Of a stretch of 64,000 nucleotides of DNA, positions 27,435 to 38,174 are shown piece after piece. The position numbers and the translations under genes were made by a program. The stretch comes from Meiothermus sp. Its GTDB lineage: Bacteria; Deinococcota; Deinococci; Deinococcales; Thermaceae. Position 1 is the first letter of the stretch. Each line of letters starts with the position of its first letter. The notes beneath the pieces were generated by a model. It saw only the letters and a list, made by a program, of their open reading frames with translations, searched no databases and was not told where the DNA came from. Location: assembly GCF_026004055.1 (NCBI RefSeq), contig NZ_BPIJ01000001.1:1426001-1490000 (forward strand), written 5' to 3'.

Positions 27435-27985
27435 TGCGCCCCCAGTCGCCCAGCCAGACCGTGGGCCCCTTCTTCGCCTTCGCCCTGGTGCGCGAGGGGG
27501 GCAATGTTTTGGTAAACGAGGAGACCCAGGGCGAGCACATCCTCCTGCGCGGGCAGGTGCTCGACGGGGACGCTCAGCCGGTGGATGACGCCTTGGTGGA
27601 GATCTGGCAGGCCGACGCCCAGGGGCGCTTTCGCCACCCCGCCGACCCCAACTACGCCCTGGCCGACCCCCACTTCCGCGGCTTTGGCCGTTCGGGCACC
27701 GCCTCGGGGGGCTTCTGGTTCCGCACCGTCAAGCCCGGCCCGGTGCCCCCCAGCCCGGTGCCCTGCATTGCGGTGCGGGTCTTCGCCCGGGGGATGCTTA
27801 TCCACGCGGTGAGCCGCCTCTACTTCTCCGACCACGACAATACCCAAGACCCCCTCTTCGCCAGCCTGGATCCAGAGCGCCGGGAAACCCTGGTGGCCGA
27901 GCGCCAGCTCACCCCGGCCGGGGTGGTCTACCGCTGGGACATCCGGCTGCAGGGGCCGCGCGAGACGGTTTTCTTCGACCTCTAG
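27434..27985 (+). CDS. pcaG: Protocatechuate 3,4-dioxygenase alpha subunit
   Basis: 183 residues from the ATG at 27434, which overlaps the pcaH stop as TGATG. It begins PSQTVGPFFAFAL, the usual PcaG start, and keeps the beta-sandwich GQVLDGDAQPVDDALVEIWQ. As in other alpha subunits the iron ligands are missing. It forms the alpha-beta protomer with PcaH. Confidence 0.95.
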   Translation: MRPQSPSQTVGPFFAFALVREGGNVLVNEETQGEHILLRGQVLDGDAQPVDDALVEIWQADAQGRFRHPADPNYALADPHFRGFGRSGTASGGFWFRTVKPGPVPPSPVPCIAVRVFARGMLIHAVSRLYFSDHDNTQDPLFASLDPERRETLVAERQLTPAGVVYRWDIRLQGPRETVFFDL

Positions 27986-27986
27986 T

Positions 27987-29332
27987 ATGGCCTATCTACC
28001 CCAGGAAAGCAGGCTCTTTGGCCGGGTCTTCGGCGATGCGGAGATGGCCGCGCTGTTCTCGGATGAGCGGGGGCTTGGGGCGATGCTCGAGGTCGAAGGG
28101 GCTTTGGCCTGGGCCCAGGCCGAGCTGGGCCTGATTCCCCTCGAGGCCGCCCAAGCGATTGAGCGAGCCATCGCGGGCTTTGCCCCCGACTGGGAGGCCC
28201 TGGCCCGGGCCACCGAGCGCGACGGGGTGCCGGTGGCCGGGCTGGTTTCGGCGCTGCGCCGGGCGGTGGGGGCCCCCTACGAGCGCTACCTGCACTACGG
28301 GGCCACCACCCAGGACATCCTGGACACCGCCCTGGTGCTGCGGCTGCGCGAGGCCCTGGCCCTTTTGGAGGGCCGCTTGCGCGGGGTGCTTCGCCACCTG
28401 CTAAAGCTGGCCCAGCGCCACCTCCAGACCCCCATGGCCGGGCGCACCCACGCCCAGCAGGCCCTGCCCATTCCCTTCGGCTTCAAGGTGGCGGGCTGGA
28501 TGGCCCCGTTGCTTCGGCACCTGGAGCGGCTGGAGGAGCTCAGGGGGCGGCTTTTGGTGGTGCAGCTTGGGGGGGCGGTGGGCACCCTGGCGGCTTTGGG
28601 GCCGGATGGCCCCCGGGTGCAGGAGGCCCTGGCCCGGCGGCTGGGGCTGGGCCTGCCCCCCATCCCCTGGCACACCGCCCGCGACAACCTAGCCGAGCTG
28701 GCGGGCTGGCTCTCTTTGCTCAGCGGCAGCCTGGGTAAGATGGCCCAGGACATCCTGCTCCTGGCCCAAAGCGAGGTGGGCGAGGTGCGCGAGAGCGCCC
28801 AGGAGGGGCGGGGCGGCTCCTCCACCCTGCCGCAGAAGAGCAACCCGGTGCAAAGCGAGGTGGTGGTGGCCGCGGCCCGGGCCAACGCGGCGCTTTTGGC
28901 GGCGCTGCACCAGGCCCAGATCGCCGAGCACGAGCGGGCCACCCACGCCTGGCAGCTCGAGTGGCTCACCCTGCCCTCCATGTTCGCCCACGCCGCCGCC
29001 GCGTTGAAGCAGGCCCTCGAGCTCTGCCAAAACCTGGTGGTGGACGAGGCGCGGATGCGGGCCAACCTGGCCGCCTCCCAGGGGCTTTTGCTGGCCGAGG
29101 CCCTGCAGTTCGCCCTGGCCCCCCACCTGGGGATGGAGCCGGCCAAGGCCCTCTTGCGCGAGGCGGTGCGGGTGGCCCAGGCCGAGGGGCGGCACCTGGT
29201 GGAGGTGGTGCGGGAGCGGGTGGAAGCGCCCCTGCCTTGGGACTCATTTCGGGAAGAAGCCTACCTGGGCGCCGGGCCGCACTTCGCCGCGCGGGTGCTG
29301 GCCTGGGCCCGAGATTTGCTTAGGGAGGAAGC

Positions 29333-29336
<4 letters not shown>
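27987..29336 (+). CDS. pcaB: 3-carboxy-cis,cis-muconate cycloisomerase
   Basis: 449 residues of the fumarase/aspartase superfamily. The signature [16 protein letters not shown] lies near residues 273-288, and [13 protein letters not shown] near 103. It lactonises 3-carboxy-cis,cis-muconate to 4-carboxymuconolactone, between the dioxygenase and PcaC. The stop overlaps the TTG start of the next gene. Distinguished from purB, found at 55041, by the absence of the purine-lyase C-terminus. Confidence 0.94.
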
Positions 29337-30676
<1,340 letters not shown>

Positions 30677-30821
30677 TACCAAGTTAGGGCGCGTAATCAA
30701 CTGTCAGCGACGCATAGGATGGGGGTGGGCCGTGGGAGATAGGTGGTGGATTTTCAACACCTACCCCATACTCCCTACCTCCCAGAGCGCTCTTCACAAA
30801 TATCGAGCCATCGGGGACTAA

Positions 30822-31159
30822 TGGTCTGGTAACAAAATACGCAGTATGGGGTTTAGCCTTCAGAACGCGCCGTGTCTCGTAAACCTGGGCCTTCGGTGTC
30901 TTGCCTGTACGGTCATGCAAAAAGCACCCCACCCCGCTTCGCCCCTTCCCTCCCCTACTGCGTAGGGGAGGCCAGGTGGGGTGGCTGACCTGGCCCTTCA
31001 CGCAGCGGATTGGGGGCCTTGCCTGATACCCTCCCCCACCCTCCCTACGCGGTAGGGAGGGCGTTTTTAGGCCATCTCGAGGGCCGAAGTGGGATGGAAT
31101 CTCTACAACGATGTATTCGGGGTGCGGTACAAAACTTCGGAAATTTATTTACCAGACCA
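30822..31159 (-). repeat. Rep1 copy E
   Basis: Full-length 338-bp copy in reverse orientation, flanked by CTAA at 30818-30821 and 31160-31163. It is inserted exactly at the edge of a Rep2 copy. The stretch 30677-30817 between pcaIJ and this element shows no gene. Confidence 0.92.
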
Positions 31160-31163
31160 CTAA

Positions 31164-31286
31164 TACCGGATTCAAAAAGATACTCTTCAAAACCAAAAAC
31201 CCAGAGGCTATCTTTTTGAATCCTAGAGCACTCCCTTCGGTCGGGTTAGTTTGCCACCATTCGGTGACGAACTACCCGAATCTGGT
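31164..31286. repeat. Rep2 copy next to Rep1 copy E
   Basis: About 123 bp, beginning TACCGGATTCAAAAAGATA and ending CCCGAATCTGGTA. It is a reverse-orientation relative of the element at 17534-17657. The outer bases extend the inverted repeat to ACTAATACC/GGTATTAGT, so the target duplication cannot be separated from the ends here. Confidence 0.75.
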
Positions 31287-31440
31287 ATTAGTCCCGGACG
31301 GAACAGGGGCTGCCTGGAAACTCGAAACCCAAGCACCCGTGGGCCGGGCCCGGCCCACGCCCCAGTGCGTAACATGCGTCTGCCAGGGAATGGCTTATGC
31401 CATAGCCACAACGTGGCTAACCTAGCCCAGACGCAACGCA

Positions 31441-31480
31441 GACAAGCGTGCCTCACCTCGGTGAGGCACGTCTGCTTGTC
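31441..31480. other. Strong hairpin of unknown role
   Basis: GTGCCTCAC and GTGAGGCAC form a perfect nine-base stem around CTCG, and outer arms GACAAGC/GCTTGTC extend it with a four-base bulge. There is no following T-run on either strand, so it is not a classical terminator. It lies about 85 bases beyond the gpsA stop. The rest of 31287-31563 holds no credible gene. Confidence 0.6.
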
Positions 31481-31563
31481 CCTTCTCGTTTTCGTGGGCG
31501 GCCACGTCTGTGAAGAGCGCTGTAGGGTAGGCAGCGTGTTCAAGTGAAAACTCCATTCCTTCA

Positions 31564-32589
31564 CTACTCCGGCTTGGCCTCGCGCCCCATCAGACGCGAA
31601 AGCTCCTCCATGGGGTCGGTTCCCAGATAAATCACCCGGTAGACCGCCTCGGTGATGGGCAGGTCGGCGCCGGTCTCCTGATCCCAGGTATGCAAAGCCT
31701 TCGCCGTGTAGATGCCCTCCACCACCGACTTCTGGGTTTCCAAGGCGGCCAGCGTCTCCCCTTTCACAATACGTTCGCCGGCGCTGCGGTTGCGCGAGAG
31801 CGGGCTGCTGGCAGTAGCGATCAGGTCGCCCAGGCCCGAAAGCCCCATAAAGGTGGCCTCTTGGGCCCCCTGGGCCACCCCAAACTTGATGATCTCCCGC
31901 AACCCTCTGGTAATCAGGGCAGCCTTGGCATTGTCTCCTAGCTTCAGGCCATCCACCATGCCGGCGGCCAGGGCAATCACGTTCTTGAGCGCCCCACCTA
32001 GCTCCACCCCCACCACATCGGACGAGGTATAGACCCGGAAGCTGGGCCCACTAAAGACCTGCTGGACTTGCCGGGCAAAAGCCAGGTCTTGGGCGGCGAC
32101 CACGGCGGTGGCCGGCAGGAAGCGCGCGATTTCTTCGGCCAGGTTGGGGCCCGAAAGCACTGCCACCTGGGCCACTCCGGTGACTTCTTCTATCACCTGG
32201 CTCATTCGGAGCAGGTGATGTTCAGTAAAGTGCAAGCCCTTGGTAACCGAAACATAGGCTTTGGCTTTGGGCAAGCGCCCCAGAGTCTCGCGCAGGGCTT
32301 TGGAAGGAAGCGCCACCACGGCAAACTGGGCCTGAGACAGAGCCTCTTCAGCATCGGCGGTGGGGTGAAGGCTTGCGGGGAAGAGGGCTCCGGGCAAATA
32401 CTCGCTATTCTGACGCTCCTCTTGCATGGCCTGGGCGTGCTGGGGCCGTCGGGCCCACAGATAGACTGGCACCCCTTTGGACGAAGCCAGCAAAGCCAGC
32501 GCCGTACCCCAGGCCCCCGCCCCCACCACGGCAATGGGTGGCTGAACAACAGGTGCGTTGGGTTTGGGCTGGGGTTGGGTCAGGGACAT
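31564..32589 (-). CDS. gpsA: Glycerol-3-phosphate dehydrogenase [NAD(P)+]
   Basis: 341 residues. The dinucleotide loop is VVGAGAWGTALALLA near residue 22. Then come the KGLHF strand, SGPNLAEEIA near 145, and the catalytic lysine in GGALKNVIALAAGMVDGL near 210, all standard for GpsA. The first 17 residues are a proline-rich tail not normally part of the fold, so a later start is possible. It makes sn-glycerol-3-phosphate for membrane lipids. It is divergent from the secreted protein at 32672. Confidence 0.95.
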   Translation of the reverse strand: MSLTQPQPKPNAPVVQPPIAVVGAGAWGTALALLASSKGVPVYLWARRPQHAQAMQEERQNSEYLPGALFPASLHPTADAEEALSQAQFAVVALPSKALRETLGRLPKAKAYVSVTKGLHFTEHHLLRMSQVIEEVTGVAQVAVLSGPNLAEEIARFLPATAVVAAQDLAFARQVQQVFSGPSFRVYTSSDVVGVELGGALKNVIALAAGMVDGLKLGDNAKAALITRGLREIIKFGVAQGAQEATFMGLSGLGDLIATASSPLSRNRSAGERIVKGETLAALETQKSVVEGIYTAKALHTWDQETGADLPITEAVYRVIYLGTDPMEELSRLMGREAKPE

Positions 32590-32671
32590 AGGCAGACAGC
32601 AGTCTTTTTCAACAGGCTCTGGTCATTCTCCGGTCATGCACCATCCCTTACCCTGCTGCTGGAGGTTGAAG

Positions 32672-33994
32672 ATGGCGCAATTACACAGCACAGGCATTCT
32701 ACTACTGGCTCTTCTGGCTTTGGGGGGGATGGGCAAGGCCGATAGCTTCGATATCTTCGAGTATGCCGTGCCCCAGGGGTGGAAGAAAAGCGACATGCAA
32801 GGGGGGGTAATGCTAGCCCAGCAGACCGAGCGGAGCTTTGGGGCCATCTTCTTGTATGCCAGCCAGCCCGCAAGCGCCGATGCCCTGCAAAACTTCAAGG
32901 GGGAGTGGCTGCGCTTGGTGCAAGAACCCCTGGGCATTACCGATGAGCCCCAGGTAGAAACCGGGCCCAAAAAGGGCGCTTACGAGAATGTGGCCGGTGG
33001 CGCGGCGGGCAGTTCGGAGGGGGTGAGCTTTGTGGTGCTGCTCTCGAGCTTTACCGGCAACGGAAGGGTGGCCAGCGTCTTGTACCTCACCACCGACCAG
33101 GCCCACCTCGAGCTATTCGACCGCTTCAACAATGCACTCAAACTCGGCCCACCCAAAACCGACAGACCTAAACCTCCGGCGGGCGCTTTGGCCAAGACCC
33201 TCTCCACCCCCACCACCCGCTTCGACGATGGCTGGGTGGCCACCGTGCAAAACGACCACGTGCGCCTGGACAAAGGGGGGCTCGCGGTTTTCCTGTACTA
33301 CGCCTTACCGGCTGTAGGCGGCGACCAGGCGGATATCGTCCAGCACTATTGGAAGCAGGTCGTAGCCAGTCGCTATCGGGCCGATGAACTGAAAGTTTTT
33401 CAAAACGGCCCTTGCTATTTGTGCCTCTACTTTGGCGAGAGCGGCGCCACCGAGGTGGCCACCGGTGCGCACAAGCACGTGGCCCTCTTCGTCCAGATCG
33501 AACAAGGAAAGGCGTATCCCATCCTGGCAGTAGCCTCGAGTTTTGCGGTTTTCCAGCAAAGCTTCCCCAATATCGAGGCCCTGGGCAAGATGAGCGGGTA
33601 CAACAGGTTTGCGGTCAAGCTTCCGGACTTGGTGGGCACCTGGACCTCCCACGAGGCCGTGGGTCTCAACTACTACAACGCCCTGACCGGGGCCTACGCC
33701 GGTATGAACATGGTGAACCGCAGCGACGAGTTTACCTTCAACCGCGACGGTACCTATAGCAGCAAGCACGTGGGTTCCTCTGGTTTTATCGGATCGCAGA
33801 GCATCCTGAACCAGCGCTACACCGGAAAGGCCACCCTTACCGACTGGCGCATCACCCTGACGGGCCGCTACAAGGGGTCGGTGGAGGCCTACCACGCCTA
33901 CTTCATCATGACCGCCGGAGGCCCGGTGTTGCAGCTCGTGCAGGTAGGGGCCGAGGGGATTCGCTACACCCTGGCCCGGCAGAAATCGCCCTAG
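32672..33994 (+). CDS. Secreted protein of unknown function
   Basis: 440 residues from the ATG at 32672, which has GGAGG six bases upstream. The same frame is open to 32558, but that part overlaps gpsA. A signal peptide is clear: MAQLHSTGILLLALLALGG followed by MGKA. The mature part has two regions of similar flavour, each with 'W-x-x-D/G-GG-x-x-x-x-Y/F' strands, and a C-terminal strand-rich portion (FTFNRDGTYSSKH, TDWRITLTGRYKG) reminiscent of small lipocalin-like domains. I do not recognise a family. It converges with the SpoIIM-like gene, overlapping its last four bases. Confidence 0.75.
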   Translation: MAQLHSTGILLLALLALGGMGKADSFDIFEYAVPQGWKKSDMQGGVMLAQQTERSFGAIFLYASQPASADALQNFKGEWLRLVQEPLGITDEPQVETGPKKGAYENVAGGAAGSSEGVSFVVLLSSFTGNGRVASVLYLTTDQAHLELFDRFNNALKLGPPKTDRPKPPAGALAKTLSTPTTRFDDGWVATVQNDHVRLDKGGLAVFLYYALPAVGGDQADIVQHYWKQVVASRYRADELKVFQNGPCYLCLYFGESGATEVATGAHKHVALFVQIEQGKAYPILAVASSFAVFQQSFPNIEALGKMSGYNRFAVKLPDLVGTWTSHEAVGLNYYNALTGAYAGMNMVNRSDEFTFNRDGTYSSKHVGSSGFIGSQSILNQRYTGKATLTDWRITLTGRYKGSVEAYHAYFIMTAGGPVLQLVQVGAEGIRYTLARQKSP

Positions 33995-35055
33995 GGTCGC
34001 ATCAAAACCAGGATCGAGAAAGCCTCGTACCAGGCCCCCAAAAGCAGGAAGAAAGCCCCCAGGTAGACCGTATGGCCCAGGGCCCGCAAGCCAGCCCGGT
34101 AGCCCTCGCCTCGCAGAGTCTTGAGCATCAAAACCATGCCGCCAAAGGTAGCCAAAATGTAGGCCTGGAGTTCCACCACAATGGTCGGAAGGTGCAGCAG
34201 GTAGTTGGCCAGGGGCAGGGCCACCGGGCTCAGGGCAAAGCCCAGCACAAAGTAGCGCAGGGCGTTGAACAGCAGGGCTGGAATACCCAGGAAAAGCCCC
34301 GGCACTGCGGTTGTGAAGACGAGGCCATTGGTGAAGTTCCAGTAGAAAATCACGATGGCCAGACCCAACACCCCCCCGCTCAAAGCGCCTCCGATACCAA
34401 TCTGCTCGAGGGCCCCCCCCACAACCTCCTGCATGAGCTTGACCATCTGAGGGTTGGCATAGGCCACCAGGCCGCCCAGCGCAAATAGGCCATAGAGGCC
34501 AATATTCACACCAAGGTACAAACCCCGGTACTGCCCCACCAGGGCCCAGCCCTCGCGCCACCAACGGGCCAGCACACTGTCGCCCCGCAGGGCTACCAGC
34601 CAGCCCAGCGAAAGGGCCACAAAAAGCACCCAGGAGAAAGGGCTTTTGAGCCAGGCCGGCAGCAGCCCCCCCTCGGGGGCAAAGCCGATTCGGGTCACCT
34701 CGCCGTCGCGCAGGGTGACCCGTAGCTCTCCCCCACGCCCGGCCACGGTAGCAGGAAATTTGACGATGCTACCCCTGGGGGTAAGGTCTTCCAGGGGTTC
34801 GTCGAGGTTAACCGACAGGTCGCGGGGGGGCGGGGGAAAAGCCAGGCTGCGCTCAATCAGCCGCACCACCTCTTCGGTGGGTTTGCCCACCGCCTGCGAG
34901 GGGTCTACCGTGTACTTACCCGCTTGCCAGTCCTGGATAGCCTGTCGGGCGATCTCGATATTGCTTTGGGCCAGGGCCAAAGGGAAGCCCAGTACAACCA
35001 ATAACAGGCCCAGGCTCCAACCTGTGTGTAGCTTTCTCGCATTCAACATGCTCAT
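33991..35055 (-). CDS. SpoIIM-like (DUF95) membrane protein with an extracytoplasmic N-terminal domain
   Basis: 354 residues. A signal or first membrane helix (LGLLLVVLGFPLALAQ) is followed by about 110 polar residues containing a short beta module (GGELRVTLRDGEVTRIGF). From about residue 130 come roughly six membrane helices resembling stage II sporulation protein M: WNFTNGLVFTTAVPGLFLG and HLPTIVVELQAYILATFGG are typical. Members are widespread in non-sporulating bacteria with unknown function. Only 15 bases separate it from pyrE, which lies downstream on the same side of transcription order upstream of it; co-transcription is likely. Confidence 0.7.
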   Translation of the reverse strand: MSMLNARKLHTGWSLGLLLVVLGFPLALAQSNIEIARQAIQDWQAGKYTVDPSQAVGKPTEEVVRLIERSLAFPPPPRDLSVNLDEPLEDLTPRGSIVKFPATVAGRGGELRVTLRDGEVTRIGFAPEGGLLPAWLKSPFSWVLFVALSLGWLVALRGDSVLARWWREGWALVGQYRGLYLGVNIGLYGLFALGGLVAYANPQMVKLMQEVVGGALEQIGIGGALSGGVLGLAIVIFYWNFTNGLVFTTAVPGLFLGIPALLFNALRYFVLGFALSPVALPLANYLLHLPTIVVELQAYILATFGGMVLMLKTLRGEGYRAGLRALGHTVYLGAFFLLLGAWYEAFSILVLMRP

Positions 35056-35069
35056 AGCCTACTTTGAAC

Positions 35070-35621
35070 CTAAACTTCCTGTAACGGCACACCCCGTTGG
35101 CACAACGGGCAGGAGTCGGGGGCGTAGGTAGGAAAGTCGAGCTGCACCAGCGAGCGGTAGGGAACGCCAAACTCAGCCCGGCCTGCGCTGCGGTCTACGA
35201 TGGCCCCCACCGCCACGCATCTGGCTCCCCTGGCCTCGGCAGCCTGCATGGCCTTCTGTACCGAGCCGCCGGTAGTAACCACATCCTCCACCGCCAAAAA
35301 GCGCTCGCCGGGGTGGATGGTAAGCCCCTCGCGCACCCGCATACCCCCCATGCTGTCCTTTTCGGCAAAAAGGGCCCGCACCCCCAGGGCTTTGGCCGTT
35401 ACAAAGGCCAGTACTACGCCCCCCATGGCCGGGCCGATCACGAACTCCAGCTCCATATCCTCGAAAAGCTCTCCCAACGCCTGCCCCACCGCCTCGGCGT
35501 AGATCGGGTGCTGCAGCAGCGTGGTGGACTGGAGAAATTTGGGTGAGTGCCGCCCCGAGCGCAGCAAAAAATGCCCCTCCAACAGGGCCCCGGTTTCTTT
35601 GTAGAGGCTGAGGATATCCAC
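35070..35621 (-). CDS. pyrE: Orotate phosphoribosyltransferase
   Basis: 183 residues. The PRPP-binding motif is VEDVVTTGGSVQKAM near residue 116. SGRHSPKFLQ near 22 is the orotate side, and GPAMGGVVLAF is also typical. The C-terminus has a CPLC pair, a feature I recall in Thermus-type PyrE. The enzyme joins orotate to PRPP in UMP synthesis. No other pyrimidine genes are in this window. Confidence 0.94.
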   Translation of the reverse strand: MDILSLYKETGALLEGHFLLRSGRHSPKFLQSTTLLQHPIYAEAVGQALGELFEDMELEFVIGPAMGGVVLAFVTAKALGVRALFAEKDSMGGMRVREGLTIHPGERFLAVEDVVTTGGSVQKAMQAAEARGARCVAVGAIVDRSAGRAEFGVPYRSLVQLDFPTYAPDSCPLCQRGVPLQEV

Positions 35622-35735
35622 CCCCTTATGCTACCGGGAATCCGAAGGGTAAGGGCAGCCCATGAGTAGGCCAGGATCGAATAACCCAAACCGTGCCGCT
35701 ATCCAAGCAAGTCCGCTTAGCGCAAAATAGTCGTC

Positions 35736-36461
35736 ATGGGCTATACGCTTTACCTCCCCAGCGAACCCGCACCGCCCCAAGCCAAACCGCTACCCGAGAT
35801 GCCACTCCTGATCCTGGTGGGCCTGACCGGGGTGGGCAAAACCAGCCTCATTCAAGAACTCCGCTACCCCACCCTGCCCGACCGACGCGAACTGGTAGAC
35901 CGCTACGTGTTTCCCCTGTACGGCCACACGCCTGAGGCGCTCGACCGCAGCCAGCGCTTTGCCCTCACCCGGCGCTTCCGCCAGGAGCACCCCGGCGGGG
36001 TGGCGGAAATCCTGGCCCAAAGCCGCGCCGTGCCCGCCTGGCCCCTGCTGTTCGATGGCCTGCGTGGGGCGGACGAGGTGCGCTATGCCCTGGAGCACCT
36101 GCCCCATACGTACTTTGTGGTGCTGGAAGCCCGCGACCTGACCCGGCTCTCGCGCCTGCTGGGGCGGGGCGATGCCTTCGACCGGGTGCAGATAGACTCG
36201 AGCGACCTCGCTACCCTGCACGCGCTGGCCCAGGGGGTTTTGAGCGAAGCAGAGCTACAGGAAGCCTTGGGCTGGAATGTGCCCATCCAGGAGCTCATGG
36301 CCAAGCTCAAAATTGTGGCCGAGGAGCGCAAGAACTACGACCCCGTCGGTGCACGGCGGGTATTGGAGGGAAACCCCAGGGCGCTCTTCCTCGATACCGA
36401 AACCCTGCGCATCGAAGAAGAAGTTGCCGCCATAAGGGCTTTTGTGGAGCAGCATGCCTAG
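35736..36461 (+). CDS. P-loop NTPase of unknown function
   Basis: 241 residues. Walker A is GLTGVGKTS near residues 29-37. Acidic LLFDGLRGADEVRYAL near 105 could be a Walker B-like strand, and an acidic C-terminus follows. The general look is of a small kinase or ATPase, not a known metabolic family. The stop overlaps the start of the enolase-superfamily gene by eight bases, so the two are coupled. It has no Shine-Dalgarno; TAGTCG just upstream could be a -10 for a leaderless message. Confidence 0.65.
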   Translation: MGYTLYLPSEPAPPQAKPLPEMPLLILVGLTGVGKTSLIQELRYPTLPDRRELVDRYVFPLYGHTPEALDRSQRFALTRRFRQEHPGGVAEILAQSRAVPAWPLLFDGLRGADEVRYALEHLPHTYFVVLEARDLTRLSRLLGRGDAFDRVQIDSSDLATLHALAQGVLSEAELQEALGWNVPIQELMAKLKIVAEERKNYDPVGARRVLEGNPRALFLDTETLRIEEEVAAIRAFVEQHA

Positions 36462-37533
36462 CATAAAGCGCATCACCCCCCGCCCCTTCCGCCTGCCGCT
36501 CAGGGGTGCGCTGCGCTGGGGCAAGGCCTCGGAGCTGGCCGCTTTGGAGCATGTGCTGCTCGAGGTCGAGCTTTCCGACGGCGCCCTGGGTCGGGCCGAG
36601 ATTCCCCCGCGTCCCACCATCTACGGCGAGACGGTTGGTACGGTGCTGGCGGCGCTGGACTACCTGAGGCCGCAGTTGTTGGGATTGGACATCGAGGATA
36701 CCGAGGCTATCCAGAGGGTGCTTCACAACTTTCCCGCCAACCTCACCACCAAAGGGGGGCTCGATATCGCCCTCTGGGAAGCTTGGGCGAGGAGCGAAGG
36801 GCAGGAGCTCTGGCAGGTCTTTGAGCCGCACCACCCCCGGGTGCAGGTCAGCTATATCCTGGGCATTGCCGACGAGGCCGAGATGCTCTCCGATGCACAA
36901 ACGGTCTATCGGGCCGGAGTGCGGGTGCTTAAGGTAAAGGTAGGGCGCGACCTCGAGGCCGACCTCGCCCGCCTTCGCACCCTACGCGAACACTTCCCCG
37001 ACGTCGTGCTCTACGCCGATGCCAACGAAACCCTCACCCCCGAGGGGGCCGAAGCATACTTGCGCAGGTGGGCCGAGGCCGGGCTTTTGTATGTAGAAGA
37101 GCCCCTGCCCATCGCCGAGGTGTTGGCCCGCAAGCGCTTGCGCAAGGCGGCCATCCTCCCCCTCATTGCCGACGACTCGGCCTTTACCCTGCGCGACCTC
37201 TGGCGCGAGGCCCAACTCGATACCTACGACATTTTGAACCTCAAACCGGCCCGTACCGGCTATACCCAGACCCTCCAGATGCTGGCCCTGAACCGCACCG
37301 AGGGCAAAAAGGCCATGGTAGGGTCGCAGGCCCTGTCCAGCTTTGGGGCCTATCAGACCGCGCTGATGGCCTTCCAGGAAGGGGTGAGCGAGCCCTGTGA
37401 GCTGGCTTTTCACCTCAAGGCCGAAGGCGGGTTTTGCAATTTCCCCCCGCTCAAGGAGGGGTGGCTATACTGGGAAGACCTGGTTCAGTGCCGCTTCGAC
37501 CCCCAGGCTTTTGAGTCCTACGTCCTAACCTAG
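36454..37533 (+). CDS. Enolase-superfamily enzyme, muconate-lactonising/o-succinylbenzoate synthase/dipeptide epimerase subgroup
   Basis: 359 residues from the ATG at 36454. Catalytic and metal residues are readable: the K-x-K strand LKVKVG near 152, the three acidic metal ligands in YADANE, VEEPLP and ADDS, and the far lysine in LNLKPARTGY. This set defines the muconate-lactonising subgroup. Substrates in this group include o-succinylbenzoate (MenC) and L-Ala-D/L-Glu. No menaquinone genes adjoin, so MenC is not assured; epimerase is the main alternative. Confidence 0.75.
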   Translation: MPSIKRITPRPFRLPLRGALRWGKASELAALEHVLLEVELSDGALGRAEIPPRPTIYGETVGTVLAALDYLRPQLLGLDIEDTEAIQRVLHNFPANLTTKGGLDIALWEAWARSEGQELWQVFEPHHPRVQVSYILGIADEAEMLSDAQTVYRAGVRVLKVKVGRDLEADLARLRTLREHFPDVVLYADANETLTPEGAEAYLRRWAEAGLLYVEEPLPIAEVLARKRLRKAAILPLIADDSAFTLRDLWREAQLDTYDILNLKPARTGYTQTLQMLALNRTEGKKAMVGSQALSSFGAYQTALMAFQEGVSEPCELAFHLKAEGGFCNFPPLKEGWLYWEDLVQCRFDPQAFESYVLT

Positions 37534-37537
37534 CTTT

Positions 37538-38044
37538 ATGACACCCATTCTGCTGCCCGAACGGATTGTCCAGGTGTTGCGGGTGATCTGCCCCATCCTG
37601 AACGATGCCCGGGTGGAGTGGGCGGTGAGCGGCAGCCTGGCTCTGGCACTGCACGGGTTGCCGGTAGTGCCCAAGGACATTGACCTCCAGACCGACCGCC
37701 TGGGGGCTGAGCAGATGGCAAAGTTGCTGGCCGAGTATCTGGTCTATCCCCCGGGAATGCACCTGGGGGTGCGGCTGGTGCGCTCGTATCTGGCCCAGTT
37801 CAAGATACAGGGCCTCGAGGTCGAGGCCATGGGCAGCCTGGAGTTTCAAAGTCCAGATGGGCGCTGGAACCCCGCCCCCGACTTCCGGCGCAAACGGACG
37901 ACGGTGGACTACCTCGGTCTCAGCATCCCGGTGGTTTCACTCGAGTTCCTGCTGGCCTTCTATACCCAGCTCCAGCGCCCGGGCCGGGTCGCCCTGATCG
38001 AGGCCAGACTCAAAGCCTTGGGGGAGGGCGGTCAGGGTTCGTGA
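37538..38044 (+). CDS. Nucleotidyltransferase-fold protein (AbiEii/DUF1814-like)
   Basis: 168 residues. SGSLALALHGLPVVPKDIDL has the Gly-Ser and D-x-D layout of the minimal nucleotidyltransferase fold near residues 32-52. It is close behind the enolase-superfamily gene (stop to start four bases). No antitoxin-like partner is beside it, so a type IV toxin role is not supported. The target is unknown. Confidence 0.6.
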   Translation: MTPILLPERIVQVLRVICPILNDARVEWAVSGSLALALHGLPVVPKDIDLQTDRLGAEQMAKLLAEYLVYPPGMHLGVRLVRSYLAQFKIQGLEVEAMGSLEFQSPDGRWNPAPDFRRKRTTVDYLGLSIPVVSLEFLLAFYTQLQRPGRVALIEARLKALGEGGQGS

Positions 38045-38174
38045 ATGGAGGCCGATTGCCTCCGGCCGCACACGTGCCAAAAGCCCAGCCGTAGGAAGGG
38101 GGCTGGACGTCAACTTGCCCTAGTGAATTTCAGCCATAGCGGCAACTCGATTCCTGGGCAATGGTCACTCGAGT

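Noticed and set aside
31223-31564. 113-codon frame opposite the hairpin region
   Set aside because: It includes Rep2 sequence and the hairpin, and lacks any family resemblance.
33305-34564. 419-codon antisense frame over the secreted protein and SpoIIM-like gene
   Set aside because: Both real genes have signal peptides, ribosome sites or membrane helices; the antisense frame has none.
37538-38044. Toxin-antitoxin system for the nucleotidyltransferase
   Set aside because: No antitoxin-like gene adjoins; its neighbours are an enolase-type gene and a GNAT gene.
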